Part shown: piece by piece, positions 17,043 to 26,004 of the stretch
Layout: every line of letters begins with the position of its first letter
How positions within the stretch are numbered: position 1 is the first letter of the stretch
Origin: Croceibacterium segetis
Lineage (GTDB): Bacteria; Pseudomonadota; Alphaproteobacteria; Sphingomonadales; Sphingomonadaceae
Direction of reading: 5' to 3'
Length of the DNA stretch: 64,000 nt
Assembly (NCBI RefSeq): GCF_011320115.1
Contig: NZ_JAANOZ010000007.1
Coordinates: 100,310-164,309, forward strand
Notes under the pieces: model-generated
Told to the model about the DNA's origin: nothing
Database searches by the model: none
The model's input: the letters and a program-made list of their open reading frames with translations, nothing else
Position numbers and translations under genes: made by a program

Positions 17043-18836
17043 GTGGACAATAATCGCAACCTCATCATTGCCGTGTTGCTGAGCATCGCGCTGTTCTTCG
17101 GTTGGGAGTTCGCGATGAGCCGGCTCTATCCGGAATCGAAACATCCCGCCGCGCCGGTCACCGAACAGACAACTCCCGGCGCTTCCGTGGACCAGGTACA
17201 GGGCACCGCGCCGCCGCCGAAGGTCACCCGCACGCGCGAAGGCGGGCTGCAGGACGCCAAGGACCTCGCGCTCGAGCAGAAAGACCTCGCCGCCGATCTC
17301 GCCGCGCCGGGCCGCGTCAAGATCGATGCGCCCGAACTGCTCGGCACGATCAACCCGGTCGGCGCGCGGATCGACGACGTCGAGCTCAAGAGCCATCGCG
17401 AAACCGTTGCCAAGAACTCGGGCCCGGTGCGGCTGTTCTCCCCCGCCGGCACGCCGGCGCAACAGTTCGCCCAGTTCGGCTGGGTCGGACAGGGCGTCAA
17501 GGTGCCCGACGCCAACACCCAATGGCAGGCGAGCGGCGGGCCGCTGGCTCCCGGCAAGCCGGTCACGCTGAGGTGGGACAACGGCGCGGGCCAGCGGTTC
17601 ACGATCCGCTTCTCGATCGACGAGCGCTACATGATCACCGCCGAGCAGACGGTGGCCAACACCTCGCCCACGCCTGCGCTGGCGCAGCCTTATGCCTTCA
17701 TCAACCGCACCAGCCGCACCGCCAGCCAGGACACCTGGACGGTCCATTCGGGGCCGATCGGCGCCTTTGACGCCGCCGTCGATTTTTCGAACAACTACGA
17801 CGATGTCGCCAAGGCCGGCGAGGTCAGCCCGGCGGGCGCGCCGAACTGGGTCGGCTTCACGGACATCTATTGGCTCTCGGCGCTGGTCCCGCAGGATAAG
17901 GCTGGCGCGAAGGCCGATTTCCGCGCGGTCGATTCCGAGCATTATCGTGCCGACCTGATCTACGACCCGGTCAGCGTGCCCACGGGCAAGGCGCTGACCC
18001 GCACCACGCGGCTGTTCGCCGGGGCCAAGGAAAGCGACGTTCTCGATTCGTACGAGGACGCCGGGGTCGCGAAGTTCGGTCTGGCGATCGACTGGGGCTG
18101 GTTCCGCTGGTTCGAGGTGCCGATCTTCTGGCTCCTCAAGCATCTCTATACACTGGTCGGCAACTTCGGCGTGGCGATCATCCTGCTGACTTTCATCATC
18201 CGCGGGCTGATGTTTCCGGTAGCCCAGAAGCAGTTCGCCAGCATGGCGCAGATGCGCGCGGTGCAGCCAAAGATGAAGGCGCTGCAGGAACGCTACAAGG
18301 ACGACAAGCAGCAGCTCCAGCAGGAGATGGCCAAGCTCTACAAGGAAGAGAAGATCAACCCGCTCGCCGGCTGCCTGCCGATCTTCCTGCAGATCCCGGT
18401 GTTCTTCGCGCTCTACAAGACGCTGCTGCTCTCGGTCGACATGCGCCACAAGCCGTTCGTGCTGTGGATCAAGGACCTTTCGGCGCCCGATCCATTGCAC
18501 ATCCTCAACTTGTTCGGCCTGCTCGACTTCAACCCGCCGGGCTTCCTCGGCATCGGCGTGCTGGCGGTGATCCTCGGCATCACCATGTGGCTCACTTTCC
18601 GCCTCAACCCGGCGCAGATGGATCCGGTGCAGCAGCAGATCTTCTCGCTGATGCCGTGGGTGATGATGTTCGTCATGGCGCCGTTCGCGGCGGGCCTGCT
18701 GCTCTACTGGATCACCTCGAACCTGCTGTCGGTGGCGCAGCAGCAGTACCTCTATTCGAAGCACCCGCAGCTGAGGGCGCAAGCGAACAAGGACAAGACC
18801 GACCAGGCACGCGCCGCCGCGCGCGACAAGAAGTGA
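17043..18836 (+). CDS. yidC: Membrane protein insertase YidC
   Basis: Inserts and folds inner-membrane proteins alone or with SecYEG. It is a 597-residue Gram-negative type: an N-terminal membrane anchor (LIIAVLLSIALFFGWEF), a large periplasmic beta-sandwich domain to about residue 350, and the conserved five-helix 60KD_IMP core from LLKHLYTLVGNFGVAI to the C-terminus, which has a basic tail. The start is GTG at 17043. Its stop overlaps the engB start (GTGA), so the two are coupled. Confidence 0.97.
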   Translation: MDNNRNLIIAVLLSIALFFGWEFAMSRLYPESKHPAAPVTEQTTPGASVDQVQGTAPPPKVTRTREGGLQDAKDLALEQKDLAADLAAPGRVKIDAPELLGTINPVGARIDDVELKSHRETVAKNSGPVRLFSPAGTPAQQFAQFGWVGQGVKVPDANTQWQASGGPLAPGKPVTLRWDNGAGQRFTIRFSIDERYMITAEQTVANTSPTPALAQPYAFINRTSRTASQDTWTVHSGPIGAFDAAVDFSNNYDDVAKAGEVSPAGAPNWVGFTDIYWLSALVPQDKAGAKADFRAVDSEHYRADLIYDPVSVPTGKALTRTTRLFAGAKESDVLDSYEDAGVAKFGLAIDWGWFRWFEVPIFWLLKHLYTLVGNFGVAIILLTFIIRGLMFPVAQKQFASMAQMRAVQPKMKALQERYKDDKQQLQQEMAKLYKEEKINPLAGCLPIFLQIPVFFALYKTLLLSVDMRHKPFVLWIKDLSAPDPLHILNLFGLLDFNPPGFLGIGVLAVILGITMWLTFRLNPAQMDPVQQQIFSLMPWVMMFVMAPFAAGLLLYWITSNLLSVAQQQYLYSKHPQLRAQANKDKTDQARAAARDKK

Positions 18837-19471
18837 GCGACGCGGACGCGCTGGCGAAGGAAGCGGCGCGGCTGTTCTCCGGCCGCGTGGAGTTCCTCCT
18901 CTCGGCCCCGAAGCTCGATTTCCTGCCCGAGCCGAACGCGCCGGAGATCGCCTTCTGCGGCCGGTCGAACGTCGGCAAGAGCTCGCTGCTCAACGCGCTC
19001 ACCGGCCGCAAGGCGATCGCGCGGACCTCGGTGACACCGGGGCGGACGCAGGAGCTCAACTTCTTCGAGGTCGGCGAGCCGACGCAGTTCCGGCTGGTCG
19101 ACATGCCCGGATACGGTTTCGCCAAGGCGCCGATCAAGGTCGTCGACCGGTGGAAGCAGCTGGTACGCACCTACCTGCGGGGGCGTGCCGTGCTAAAGCG
19201 AACGCTTGTCCTCATCGACGCCCGCCACGGGGCGAAGGAGGTCGATCTCGAAATGATGAAGATGCTCGACGAGGCCGCGGTCGGCTATCGCCTGGTCTTG
19301 ACCAAGGCCGACAAGATCAAGGCGAGCGAGCTGGCCGCCGTCCTTACCGCCACGGAGACCGAGGCGCGCAAGCATGCTGCGGCGTTCCCCATCGTGCATG
19401 TCACCAGCGCCGAAAAAGGCATGGGAATCGCCGAGCTGCGCGCCGCCGTGCTGGCGGACGTGCGGACCTAG
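18833..19471 (+). CDS. engB: Ribosome-biogenesis GTPase YihA/EngB
   Basis: An essential small GTPase for 50S subunit assembly. It is a 212-residue protein with G1 CGRSNVGKSS, G2 Thr in SVTPGRT, G3 DMPGYGFA, G4 TKAD and G5 TSAEKG. The GTG start at 18833 overlaps the yidC stop. It closes the rpmH-to-engB cluster; the next gene is on the other strand and overlaps its last four bases. Confidence 0.96.
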   Translation: MSDADALAKEAARLFSGRVEFLLSAPKLDFLPEPNAPEIAFCGRSNVGKSSLLNALTGRKAIARTSVTPGRTQELNFFEVGEPTQFRLVDMPGYGFAKAPIKVVDRWKQLVRTYLRGRAVLKRTLVLIDARHGAKEVDLEMMKMLDEAAVGYRLVLTKADKIKASELAAVLTATETEARKHAAAFPIVHVTSAEKGMGIAELRAAVLADVRT

Positions 19472-20232
19472 TTCCCCGCCTTCACCCCCTGATACTCGGT
19501 CGCCAGGGTGGGATCGCATTCGTAGGGGTTGATGTAATTGCCCGGCTGCTTGTCCCAGACGATGTAGCGCGCACCGTTGTTGGCGATCATTTCGGGATCG
19601 GAGAACCACTGCGAGGCTTCGAGGCGCTTGCCGTCCGGGCTGAGGCGATAGCGTTCGACAAGATGGACGTTGTTCGAGTGATCGAGGCCGTTGTTGGTGA
19701 GGGTCGACGCCTCGAGATGATCGGTATCGATCACGAGGGTATCGCCTTCCCAGTGCCCAATTGAGTCGCCTACTTTGTTATGCGGCGCCTCGGCTGGGAG
19801 ATGGGGCCGACCGTCGGTGTGGATCAGCCGCACCTGATCGAAATACTCGTAGCGGAAGACGATGAGACCGGGTGCCTGCTCGATCTCCATCGAAAACGGG
19901 CCCTGCTCGGCATAGATGACCGATTGCGGCATGCAGACGCGCGCGAGGGTCATCTCGTCTTCGGGCTTCCAGGCATCCGCCCTTGCCTTGGCTTTGGGCG
20001 TCGGAATCAGCCCGCCGTACTCGCCCTGCGGGTATTCGGCGACGCCGGTGTCGTCCAATATCACCGTGTTGGGCGGGAGCTTGGCCTTGAGGTCCGCCGG
20101 CATCTCGCTCTTGGTGAACGACGGGCCCCAGTAGCCGGTCAGATCGGGATGGGCGGGGTCCCCGGACTTCGCCATCACCGGCGCGCAGGCGAGGGCCGCG
20201 GCGCTTGCCGCGAGCATGAGGGCAAAGCGCAT
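19468..20232 (-). CDS. Secreted protein of unknown function, paired with a DUF6152-like gene
   Basis: A 254-residue protein with a signal peptide (ALMLAASAAALACAPVMA) followed by DLTGYWGPSF. It contains IGHWEGDTLVIDTDHL, a motif seen in many uncharacterised secreted proteins of sphingomonads and Acidobacteria, and two later cysteines. I start at the ATG at 20232, which restores the signal peptide. It lies 2 bp downstream of the DUF6152-like gene and is surely co-transcribed with it. The function is unknown. Confidence 0.72.
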   Translation of the reverse strand: MRFALMLAASAAALACAPVMAKSGDPAHPDLTGYWGPSFTKSEMPADLKAKLPPNTVILDDTGVAEYPQGEYGGLIPTPKAKARADAWKPEDEMTLARVCMPQSVIYAEQGPFSMEIEQAPGLIVFRYEYFDQVRLIHTDGRPHLPAEAPHNKVGDSIGHWEGDTLVIDTDHLEASTLTNNGLDHSNNVHLVERYRLSPDGKRLEASQWFSDPEMIANNGARYIVWDKQPGNYINPYECDPTLATEYQGVKAGN

Positions 20233-20234
20233 CG

Positions 20235-20633
20235 TCAGCTCTGGTCCTTCTGGCCGAACGGCAGCGAACCAATCGGCTTGCCGTGGGCGTCCTTCAAATC
20301 GCGCAGGCGAAGGTAATTGCGTCCATCGCGCGATGGCCAGCCGTCGATGGTCACCGTGTCGCGGGGCTTGATCGCGTCGCGCGTCCACCCGCGGCGCACG
20401 AGCACCACCGGGGCATTGGTCTCGGCGCGCCACTTTTCGATCGAGCCGTCGGGCTTCTTGACGTCGAGCGCGACCATTCCGTGCGGGTTGGTGAAGCGAA
20501 ACTCCGTCACCGTGCCGGTGATTGTGACGCTCTTGCTCGGATCAAAGAATGCCGCGAACGAATGGTGTGCCTGCGCCGCGGCCGGTAAGAGGGCCAAGCT
20601 CGCAGCGAGCGCGGCCGTTGGTTTGATAGACAT
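20235..20633 (-). CDS. DUF6152-like periplasmic protein
   Basis: A 132-residue protein with a signal peptide ending AAAQA and the mature start HHSFAAFFDPSKSVTITG, then TVTEFRFTNPHGMVALDV, the family hallmark. The predicted fold is a small OB-like beta-barrel. Two N-terminal His residues in the mature protein could bind a metal. ATG at 20633. It is the first gene of a two-gene operon. The family has no known function. Confidence 0.78.
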   Translation of the reverse strand: MSIKPTAALAASLALLPAAAQAHHSFAAFFDPSKSVTITGTVTEFRFTNPHGMVALDVKKPDGSIEKWRAETNAPVVLVRRGWTRDAIKPRDTVTIDGWPSRDGRNYLRLRDLKDAHGKPIGSLPFGQKDQS

Positions 20634-20845
20634 GGTCCGAATCTCTCCGTCGCGCCGTCTGGCGCCTCGGCCCAAAGGATACATCCTATAGCGCGGAGCG
20701 GAAACATTTTTCCGCTATTCGGACCTCCATTCCAAGTGGCGGAAATACACCTCACTGCGTGTCTCGATTTCCCCATCTCCGGGGCTCGCAGCAGCGGACC
20801 TGTTCAGCCTCGACAGCAAAGGGCTGAATGCTTAGGGCGGCGCTC

Positions 20846-21511
20846 ATGAAGCTGATCATCGGCAACAAGAACTATTCGAGCTGGTCGCTGCGCGGCTGGC
20901 TGGCGGCCAAGCAGTCTGGCCTTCATTTCGAGGAACTGACCGTCCATATCGATGGCGACGACTGGCAGGCGATGAAGCGCCAGGACGGCGAATTCCAGCC
21001 CTCGGCGGGCAAGGTGCCGGTGCTGTGGGACGGCGACGTGGTCGTGTGGGACAGCCTGGCGATCATGGAATATCTGGCGGATAAAGTGGGCCGCGACCGC
21101 TTCTGGCCGAAGGACGACGCCGCGCGCGGCATGGCCCGGGCGATGGTCGCCGAGATGCATTCGAGCTACCTCGCGCTGCGCCGGCAATGCCCGGTCAATA
21201 TCCGCAAGCGCATCGGCGGGATCGAGCTCAGCGAGGAAACCCGCAGCGATATCGTGCGCATCCTCGGCCTGTGGGCCGAGGCTCGGGCGCGCTTCGGCAA
21301 GGGCGGACCCTTCCTGTTCGGCACCTTCAGCGCCGCCGACATCTTCTACGCGCCCGTGGTCAGCCGGTTCGTCACCTACGGCATCGGCGTGCCCGGTTTC
21401 GCCCAGGCCTACATGCAGGCGGTGTGGGAGCACGAGTGGCTGCAGCAGTGGGTCCACGCCGCCGAAAGCGAAGAATGGACGATCGAGCAGTTCGAGACCG
21501 AGCCCGCCTGA
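20846..21511 (+). CDS. Glutathione S-transferase family protein
   Basis: A 221-residue GST. The N-terminal thioredoxin-fold domain begins MKLIIGNKNYSSWSLRGWL, with a Ser in the position of the catalytic residue, and has the cis-Pro segment GKVPVLWDGD and the DSLAIMEYLAD glutathione site. The C-terminal helical domain contains FSAADIFYAPVVSRF. The substrate is unknown. I start at the ATG at 20846; an ATG six codons earlier is possible. It ends directly against the convergent cupin gene. Confidence 0.9.
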   Translation: MKLIIGNKNYSSWSLRGWLAAKQSGLHFEELTVHIDGDDWQAMKRQDGEFQPSAGKVPVLWDGDVVVWDSLAIMEYLADKVGRDRFWPKDDAARGMARAMVAEMHSSYLALRRQCPVNIRKRIGGIELSEETRSDIVRILGLWAEARARFGKGGPFLFGTFSAADIFYAPVVSRFVTYGIGVPGFAQAYMQAVWEHEWLQQWVHAAESEEWTIEQFETEPA

Positions 21512-21973
21512 TCAGGCCTTTGGCGGATAGGGCGTACCGTCCTTGTGCAGGTAGCCGTCGCCGGCGAACTTGAGATCGATGTCGGGATATTCGCCGGTGT
21601 CGTTGGCGCTGTCGCCAGCACTGATCGCGATCATCACGCAGTCCTCGACGCTGCGATTCTGCAGGTGATGTCCGTCTTGAACCCCCTTGGGCCACGCCGC
21701 GACATCGCCCGCGCGAAGCACCGTTTCGCCGCCGTCCTCGACCAGCACCGCTTCTCCGGAAAGGATGACGACCAGCTCGTCCTCCAGTGCGTGCCAATGG
21801 CGCTGCGACGACCAGCCGCCCGGTTTGAGCACCACATGGCTCGCGCCCATCTCGGTAAGCCCGGCGACGGGCGCGAGACGGCGGTACCAGCGCCCCGGCA
21901 TCGGTTTGTCATACGGCGCTGGATAGCCGGTACGATTGCTTTGCGGGATGGCCTCGAGATCGAGCTTGGGCAT
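21512..21973 (-). CDS. Cupin-domain protein
   Basis: A 153-residue single cupin. The metal-binding motif 1 is RHWHALEDELVVILSGE, and motif 2 lies around AGDVAAWPKGVQDGHHL. The C-terminal segment is SANDTGEYPDIDLKF. It resembles small cytosolic cupins of sphingomonads whose substrates are unknown. Both ends are tight: no gap to the GST gene and 52 bp to the divergent dapE. Confidence 0.85.
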   Translation of the reverse strand: MPKLDLEAIPQSNRTGYPAPYDKPMPGRWYRRLAPVAGLTEMGASHVVLKPGGWSSQRHWHALEDELVVILSGEAVLVEDGGETVLRAGDVAAWPKGVQDGHHLQNRSVEDCVMIAISAGDSANDTGEYPDIDLKFAGDGYLHKDGTPYPPKA

Positions 21974-22025
21974 TGCAGGTTCGCTCCGGCTGGAAAGCTG
22001 CGGTCGGCTCGTCTAACCCGCTGCC

Positions 22026-23171
22026 ATGACTAAGGCCAGTGACGCCGTCGCGCTCGCCGAGGCGCTGATCGCCTGCGAGAGCGTGACCCCCGCGCACGGG
22101 CCGGTGTTCGACGCGCTCGAGGCCATGCTCGCGCCGCTCGGGTTCGAGATCCATCGCTTCATAGCCGGCGAGGGCTCCGATCCGGTCGAGAACTGCTTCG
22201 CGATTCGCAGAGGGGCGGAGGGATCGCGGCATTTCGCCTTTGCCGGCCACCTCGACGTGGTTCCGGCGGGCGAGGGCTGGAACAGCCGCCCGTTCACGCC
22301 CGAGCGGCGCCAGGCGCCGGGCGGCGAGATGCTTTTCGGGCGCGGCGCGGTGGACATGAAGAGTTCGATCGCGGCGATGGTCGCGGCGGCGGCGGAAATC
22401 CCGGGCGAAGCGGGCACGCTCAGCATGATCATTACCGGCGACGAGGAAGGCCCGGCGATCCACGGCACGCGGGCGCTGATCGGGTTGATCCGCGAGCGCG
22501 GCGAGGTGCCCGACCTGATCCTCGTCGGCGAGCCGACGTGCGTTGCGAAGCTCGGCGACATGGTGAAGATCGGCCGCCGCGGCTCGATCAACGTCTGGCT
22601 GACGGTCGAGGGGCGGGAAGGGCACGTCGCCTATCCGCAGCGGGCCGACAATCCGATCCCCAGGCTGGTGGCGATGCTGGCCGAGCTCGACGCGTGGGTG
22701 CTCGACCAGGGCACCGAGTGGTTCGAGCCGTCGAATCTCGAGATCACCGAGCTGCAGGTCGGCAACCCCGCGCACAACGTGATCCCTCCGCGAGCGGTCG
22801 GGCGTATCTCGATCCGCTTCAACGATTTGCACACCGGCGCAGAGCTGGCGCACAAGGTCAGCGAGATCGCGCAGAAGCACGGCGGCACAGTCGAGCCGAT
22901 CATCTCGGGCGAACCGTTCCTCACCCCTCCCGGCCCCTTCTCAAAGCTGCTGGCGGAGGCGATCAAGGCCGAGACCGGGATCGATCCCGAGCTCTCGACC
23001 AGCGGCGGCACGTCGGACGCGCGGTTTCTCAAGGATCTTGCCCCGGTGATCGATTTCGGGCCGGTCAACGCGACGATGCACAAGCGCGACGAAGCGATCG
23101 CGGTCGAGGACCTGGCAACGCTGGTGCGAATCTACCGCCGGATCGCGCTGGCGGCGCTGGAGGGGAAGTGA
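22026..23171 (+). CDS. dapE: Succinyl-diaminopimelate desuccinylase
   Basis: Releases succinate from N-succinyl-LL-diaminopimelate in lysine and peptidoglycan precursor synthesis. It is a 381-residue M20 dizinc peptidase: ligands His in FAGHLDVVPAGE, Asp in RGAVDMKSS, Glu pair in TGDEEGPA and a C-terminal His in ATMHKRDE. The dimerisation domain lies in between. dapB is 4 kb away. The next gene follows after one base. Confidence 0.95.
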   Translation: MTKASDAVALAEALIACESVTPAHGPVFDALEAMLAPLGFEIHRFIAGEGSDPVENCFAIRRGAEGSRHFAFAGHLDVVPAGEGWNSRPFTPERRQAPGGEMLFGRGAVDMKSSIAAMVAAAAEIPGEAGTLSMIITGDEEGPAIHGTRALIGLIRERGEVPDLILVGEPTCVAKLGDMVKIGRRGSINVWLTVEGREGHVAYPQRADNPIPRLVAMLAELDAWVLDQGTEWFEPSNLEITELQVGNPAHNVIPPRAVGRISIRFNDLHTGAELAHKVSEIAQKHGGTVEPIISGEPFLTPPGPFSKLLAEAIKAETGIDPELSTSGGTSDARFLKDLAPVIDFGPVNATMHKRDEAIAVEDLATLVRIYRRIALAALEGK

Positions 23172-23172
23172 G

Positions 23173-24483
23173 ATGGGTCACCGGCTGACGCTGTTCATCC
23201 TGGTTGGGTTCGTGCTCGGCATCGCCTGTGGCTTCGCGCTCAACCAGAGCTTCGCAGCGGGCGACCCGGCGCTGGCGCAGTGGGCCGACTATCTCAAACT
23301 GCTGCCCGACGTGTTCCTGCGGCTGATCAAGATGATCATCGCGCCGCTGGTGTTCGGCACGATCGTCAGCGGCATCGCCGGTCTCGGCGACGCGCGCGAG
23401 CTTGGCCGCATCGGCGGGCGCGCGCTCGGCTGGTTCGTCGGTGCGAGCCTGATGTCGCTAACGCTCGGGCTGATCCTGGTGAATCTGTTCCGCCCCGGCG
23501 TCGGCCTGGCGCTCAGCGCGGCGACGCCGGTCGGCGAGCTGGCGACGAGCGAGTTCACCCTGCGCCACTTCGTGCTCGAGATTTTCCCCACCAGCGCTTT
23601 CGACGCGATGGCGCAGAACAACATCCTGCAGATCCTGGTGTTCTCGGTCTTCGTCGGCGTCGGGCTTTCGGCGCTGCGCGAGCGCGGCGCGGTGCTCGTG
23701 CGCGCCGCCGAGGCGCTCGCCGACCTGATGCTGCAAGTGACCGATTACGTGATGCGCTTCGCCCCGTTCGCGGTCTTCGGCGCGCTTGCTTCGGTCGTCG
23801 CCACCAAGGGCCTCGGGATTATCGCCACTTACGGCGTGCTGGTGAGCGAGTTCTACTTCGCGCTGATCCTGCTGTGGGTGCTGCTGCTGTCGATCGGCGC
23901 GATGTTCTTGCGCCGCCGTATCTTCGCGCTGGTGCGCTACATCCGCGCCCCGCTGATCCTGGCCTTCTCGACCGCCAGCTCGGAAGCCGCGCTGCCCAAG
24001 CTGTTCGAGCAGCTCGACCGCTTCGGCGTGCCGCGGCGCATCTCGGGCTTCGTCCTGCCGCTCGGCTACAGCTTCAACCTCGACGGCTCGATGATCTACA
24101 TGAGCTTCGCGGCGATCTTCATCTCGCAGGCTTACGGCATCCCGCTGACGACCGAGCAACAGGTGGTCATGCTGCTGACGCTGATGGTCACCTCGAAGGG
24201 CATCGCCGGCGTTCCGCGCGCGAGCCTGGTGGTGATCGCGGCGACGCTGACCCAGTTCAACCTGCCGATCGAGGGCATCGCGCTGCTACTCGGGATCGAC
24301 CAGTTTCTCGACATGGGCCGCTCGGCGACCAACGTCGTGGGCAATGCCGTGGCAACTTCGGTCATCACCAAGTGGGAGGGGATGCTCGAAAAGCCCAAGC
24401 CCGACGAGGTCGAGCCGCCGCACGCGCCGAGCCACACGCCCACACATGGGCGGCAGGGACTCGATCTCGACCCAAGCGCCTAG
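23173..24483 (+). CDS. Dicarboxylate/amino acid:cation symporter (DAACS family)
   Basis: A 436-residue secondary transporter of the GltP/DctA type with eight membrane helices and two re-entrant hairpins. Signature sequences are STASSEAALPKLFEQL (first hairpin, Ser-rich), GYSFNLDGSMIYM in helix 7 and MGRSATNVVGNAVAT in helix 8. The hydrophilic C-terminal tail is His/Pro-rich. The substrate (glutamate, aspartate or C4-dicarboxylates) cannot be fixed. It starts one base after dapE and overlaps the convergent lipoprotein gene by 4 bp. Confidence 0.92.
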   Translation: MGHRLTLFILVGFVLGIACGFALNQSFAAGDPALAQWADYLKLLPDVFLRLIKMIIAPLVFGTIVSGIAGLGDARELGRIGGRALGWFVGASLMSLTLGLILVNLFRPGVGLALSAATPVGELATSEFTLRHFVLEIFPTSAFDAMAQNNILQILVFSVFVGVGLSALRERGAVLVRAAEALADLMLQVTDYVMRFAPFAVFGALASVVATKGLGIIATYGVLVSEFYFALILLWVLLLSIGAMFLRRRIFALVRYIRAPLILAFSTASSEAALPKLFEQLDRFGVPRRISGFVLPLGYSFNLDGSMIYMSFAAIFISQAYGIPLTTEQQVVMLLTLMVTSKGIAGVPRASLVVIAATLTQFNLPIEGIALLLGIDQFLDMGRSATNVVGNAVATSVITKWEGMLEKPKPDEVEPPHAPSHTPTHGRQGLDLDPSA

Positions 24484-24875
24484 CGGGCCAGCGCCACCGG
24501 GGCGAACTGGCTGAGGCCGCAGGTCGGGCCCGGAATCGAGCTACCCTGGATCAGCACGGTGATCGTGTCGACGCTGCACAAGTTGCCGGTCGTGATCTTG
24601 TAGCCGAAGCGCTTCTCGCGGCCGAGGTCGGGGCAGCGCGAAGCGAGCGTGTTGCGATAACGGGTTCCGTTACGCATGATGAAGTCAATCGTCTGATCGT
24701 CGTAGACTTTGGTTTCCAAGATGTCGGCGACGCGCACGCAATCCACCGGCCGTCCGGCGGCTACGACGGCTGGTGCCGGCGCACGGCTTTGCGCGCCAAC
24801 CGACGCGGTTGGCGTACAGGCCGAAGCGGCGAGCGCTGCGGTGAGGGCCGAAGCGGCAGCGAGCGTGTGTTTCAT
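24480..24875 (-). CDS. Putative lipoprotein, DUF6491-like
   Basis: A 131-residue protein with a signal peptide and lipobox (LAASAC, Cys at about 20). The body has PVDCVRVADILETKVYDDQT, TRYRNTLASRCPDL and NLCSVDTITV with a last PTCGLSQF, the cysteine and strand pattern of the DUF6491-like family. It is probably a periplasmic lipoprotein with two disulfides. The function is unknown. Confidence 0.72.
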   Translation of the reverse strand: MKHTLAAASALTAALAASACTPTASVGAQSRAPAPAVVAAGRPVDCVRVADILETKVYDDQTIDFIMRNGTRYRNTLASRCPDLGREKRFGYKITTGNLCSVDTITVLIQGSSIPGPTCGLSQFAPVALAR

Positions 24876-24902
24876 GGTTCGTCTCCTCCTGCGGGCACGG
24901 GC

Positions 24903-25583
24903 TCACGCAGATCGCGGAGCGGGCGCCCGCCTACCTCTGCCAACGGGGGGCTCGAGGACCTTGTTCCTGAATTCGCACAAGTGGTTCACCGCGCACCGCC
25001 AGCACTCGGGCAGGCGCGCCTTGCAGGTGTAGCGGCCGTGCAGGATCAGCCAGTGGTGCGCTCCGGCGCGGAACGGCTGCGGCACGCGCTTCTCGAGCTT
25101 GGCCTCGACTTGCTCGGGCGTCTTGCCCTTGGCGAGGCCGGTGCGGTTACTCACACGGAACACATGGGTGTCGACCGCGAAGGTCTCCTCCCCGAACGCG
25201 CAGTTGAGCACGACGTTCGCGGTTTTGCGCCCGACGCCCGGCAGCGCGGTAAGGGAGTCGCGATCGCGCGGAACCTCGCCGCCATGCTCGGCGATTAGCT
25301 TCTCGGACAAGGCGATGACGTTCTTGGCTTTTGAATTGAACAGCCCGATCGTCTTGATGTGCCGCTTGAGGCCGTCCTCGCCAAGCTCGACCATCTGCTG
25401 CGGCGTCTTCACTTCGGCGAACAGCTTGCGGGTCGCCTTGTTGACGCCGACGTCGGTCGCCTGGGCGCTCAGCACGACGGCGATGAGCAGTTGATAGACG
25501 TTGCCGAACTCGAGCTCCGTCTGCGGATCGGGATTGTCCTCGGCGAGCAGACGGAAGAATTCGAAGATTTCCGCTTTCGTCAC
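24903..25583 (-). CDS. nth: Endonuclease III (DNA glycosylase/AP lyase)
   Basis: Removes oxidised pyrimidines and cleaves the abasic site in base-excision repair. It is a 226-residue protein with VVLSAQATDVGVNKATR, the helix-hairpin-helix LPGVGRKTANVVL with the catalytic Lys, the catalytic Asp in FAVDTHVFRVSNRTGL, and a [4Fe-4S] loop CX6CX2CX5C (CKARLPECWRCAVNHLC). The GTG start at 25583 overlaps the stop of the SnoaL-like gene (GTGA). The C-terminus has a short basic extension. Confidence 0.96.
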   Translation of the reverse strand: MTKAEIFEFFRLLAEDNPDPQTELEFGNVYQLLIAVVLSAQATDVGVNKATRKLFAEVKTPQQMVELGEDGLKRHIKTIGLFNSKAKNVIALSEKLIAEHGGEVPRDRDSLTALPGVGRKTANVVLNCAFGEETFAVDTHVFRVSNRTGLAKGKTPEQVEAKLEKRVPQPFRAGAHHWLILHGRYTCKARLPECWRCAVNHLCEFRNKVLEPPVGRGRRAPAPRSA

Positions 25584-25984
25584 GCCTGGCCGATCACCCG
25601 CGCGACGTGCAGCGTGTTGGCATATTGCTGGAAACGCACGGCCTTGCCGTCGCGAAGCCGCCAGACGTGCACGAACTGGGTATCCTGCGACTTTCCGGTC
25701 GCCTTGCAAGTACCGCAGTAGCGGCCGAGCGCGACCACGGTGTCGCCGGCGTCGAGCAGTTCTTCGACTTTGGCGCCGAAACCATCCCACTCGGCGCCGA
25801 TTCGGCCGAACACCCCTTCGAGGATGGCTTGCGGGCCGACGTACGGATTGCGATCCGCATAAGGGAAATCGTCGGCTTCGTTCCACACGATCTCCGGACT
25901 CATGGCGCCGATCGCCGCAGGAATGTCGCCGCTCTCGAACGCCTCGTAGATGCCGCGGATCACCGCGACGTTATCGCCTGCCAT
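25580..25984 (-). CDS. SnoaL-like (NTF2-fold) protein
   Basis: A 134-residue cone-shaped NTF2-fold protein: VIRGIYEAFESGDIPAAIGAM at the start, then ILEGVFGRI, a central VVALGRYCGT and a last strand VHVWRLRDGKAVRF. Members are small hydrolases, isomerases or binding proteins. The substrate is unknown. The ATG at 25984 (MAGDNVAVI) is preferred to an upstream frame. It is coupled to nth by a GTGA overlap and follows dapB after 20 bp. Confidence 0.8.
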   Translation of the reverse strand: MAGDNVAVIRGIYEAFESGDIPAAIGAMSPEIVWNEADDFPYADRNPYVGPQAILEGVFGRIGAEWDGFGAKVEELLDAGDTVVALGRYCGTCKATGKSQDTQFVHVWRLRDGKAVRFQQYANTLHVARVIGQA

Positions 25985-26004
25985 GTTTCGTTCCCTTCCC
26001 GAAG

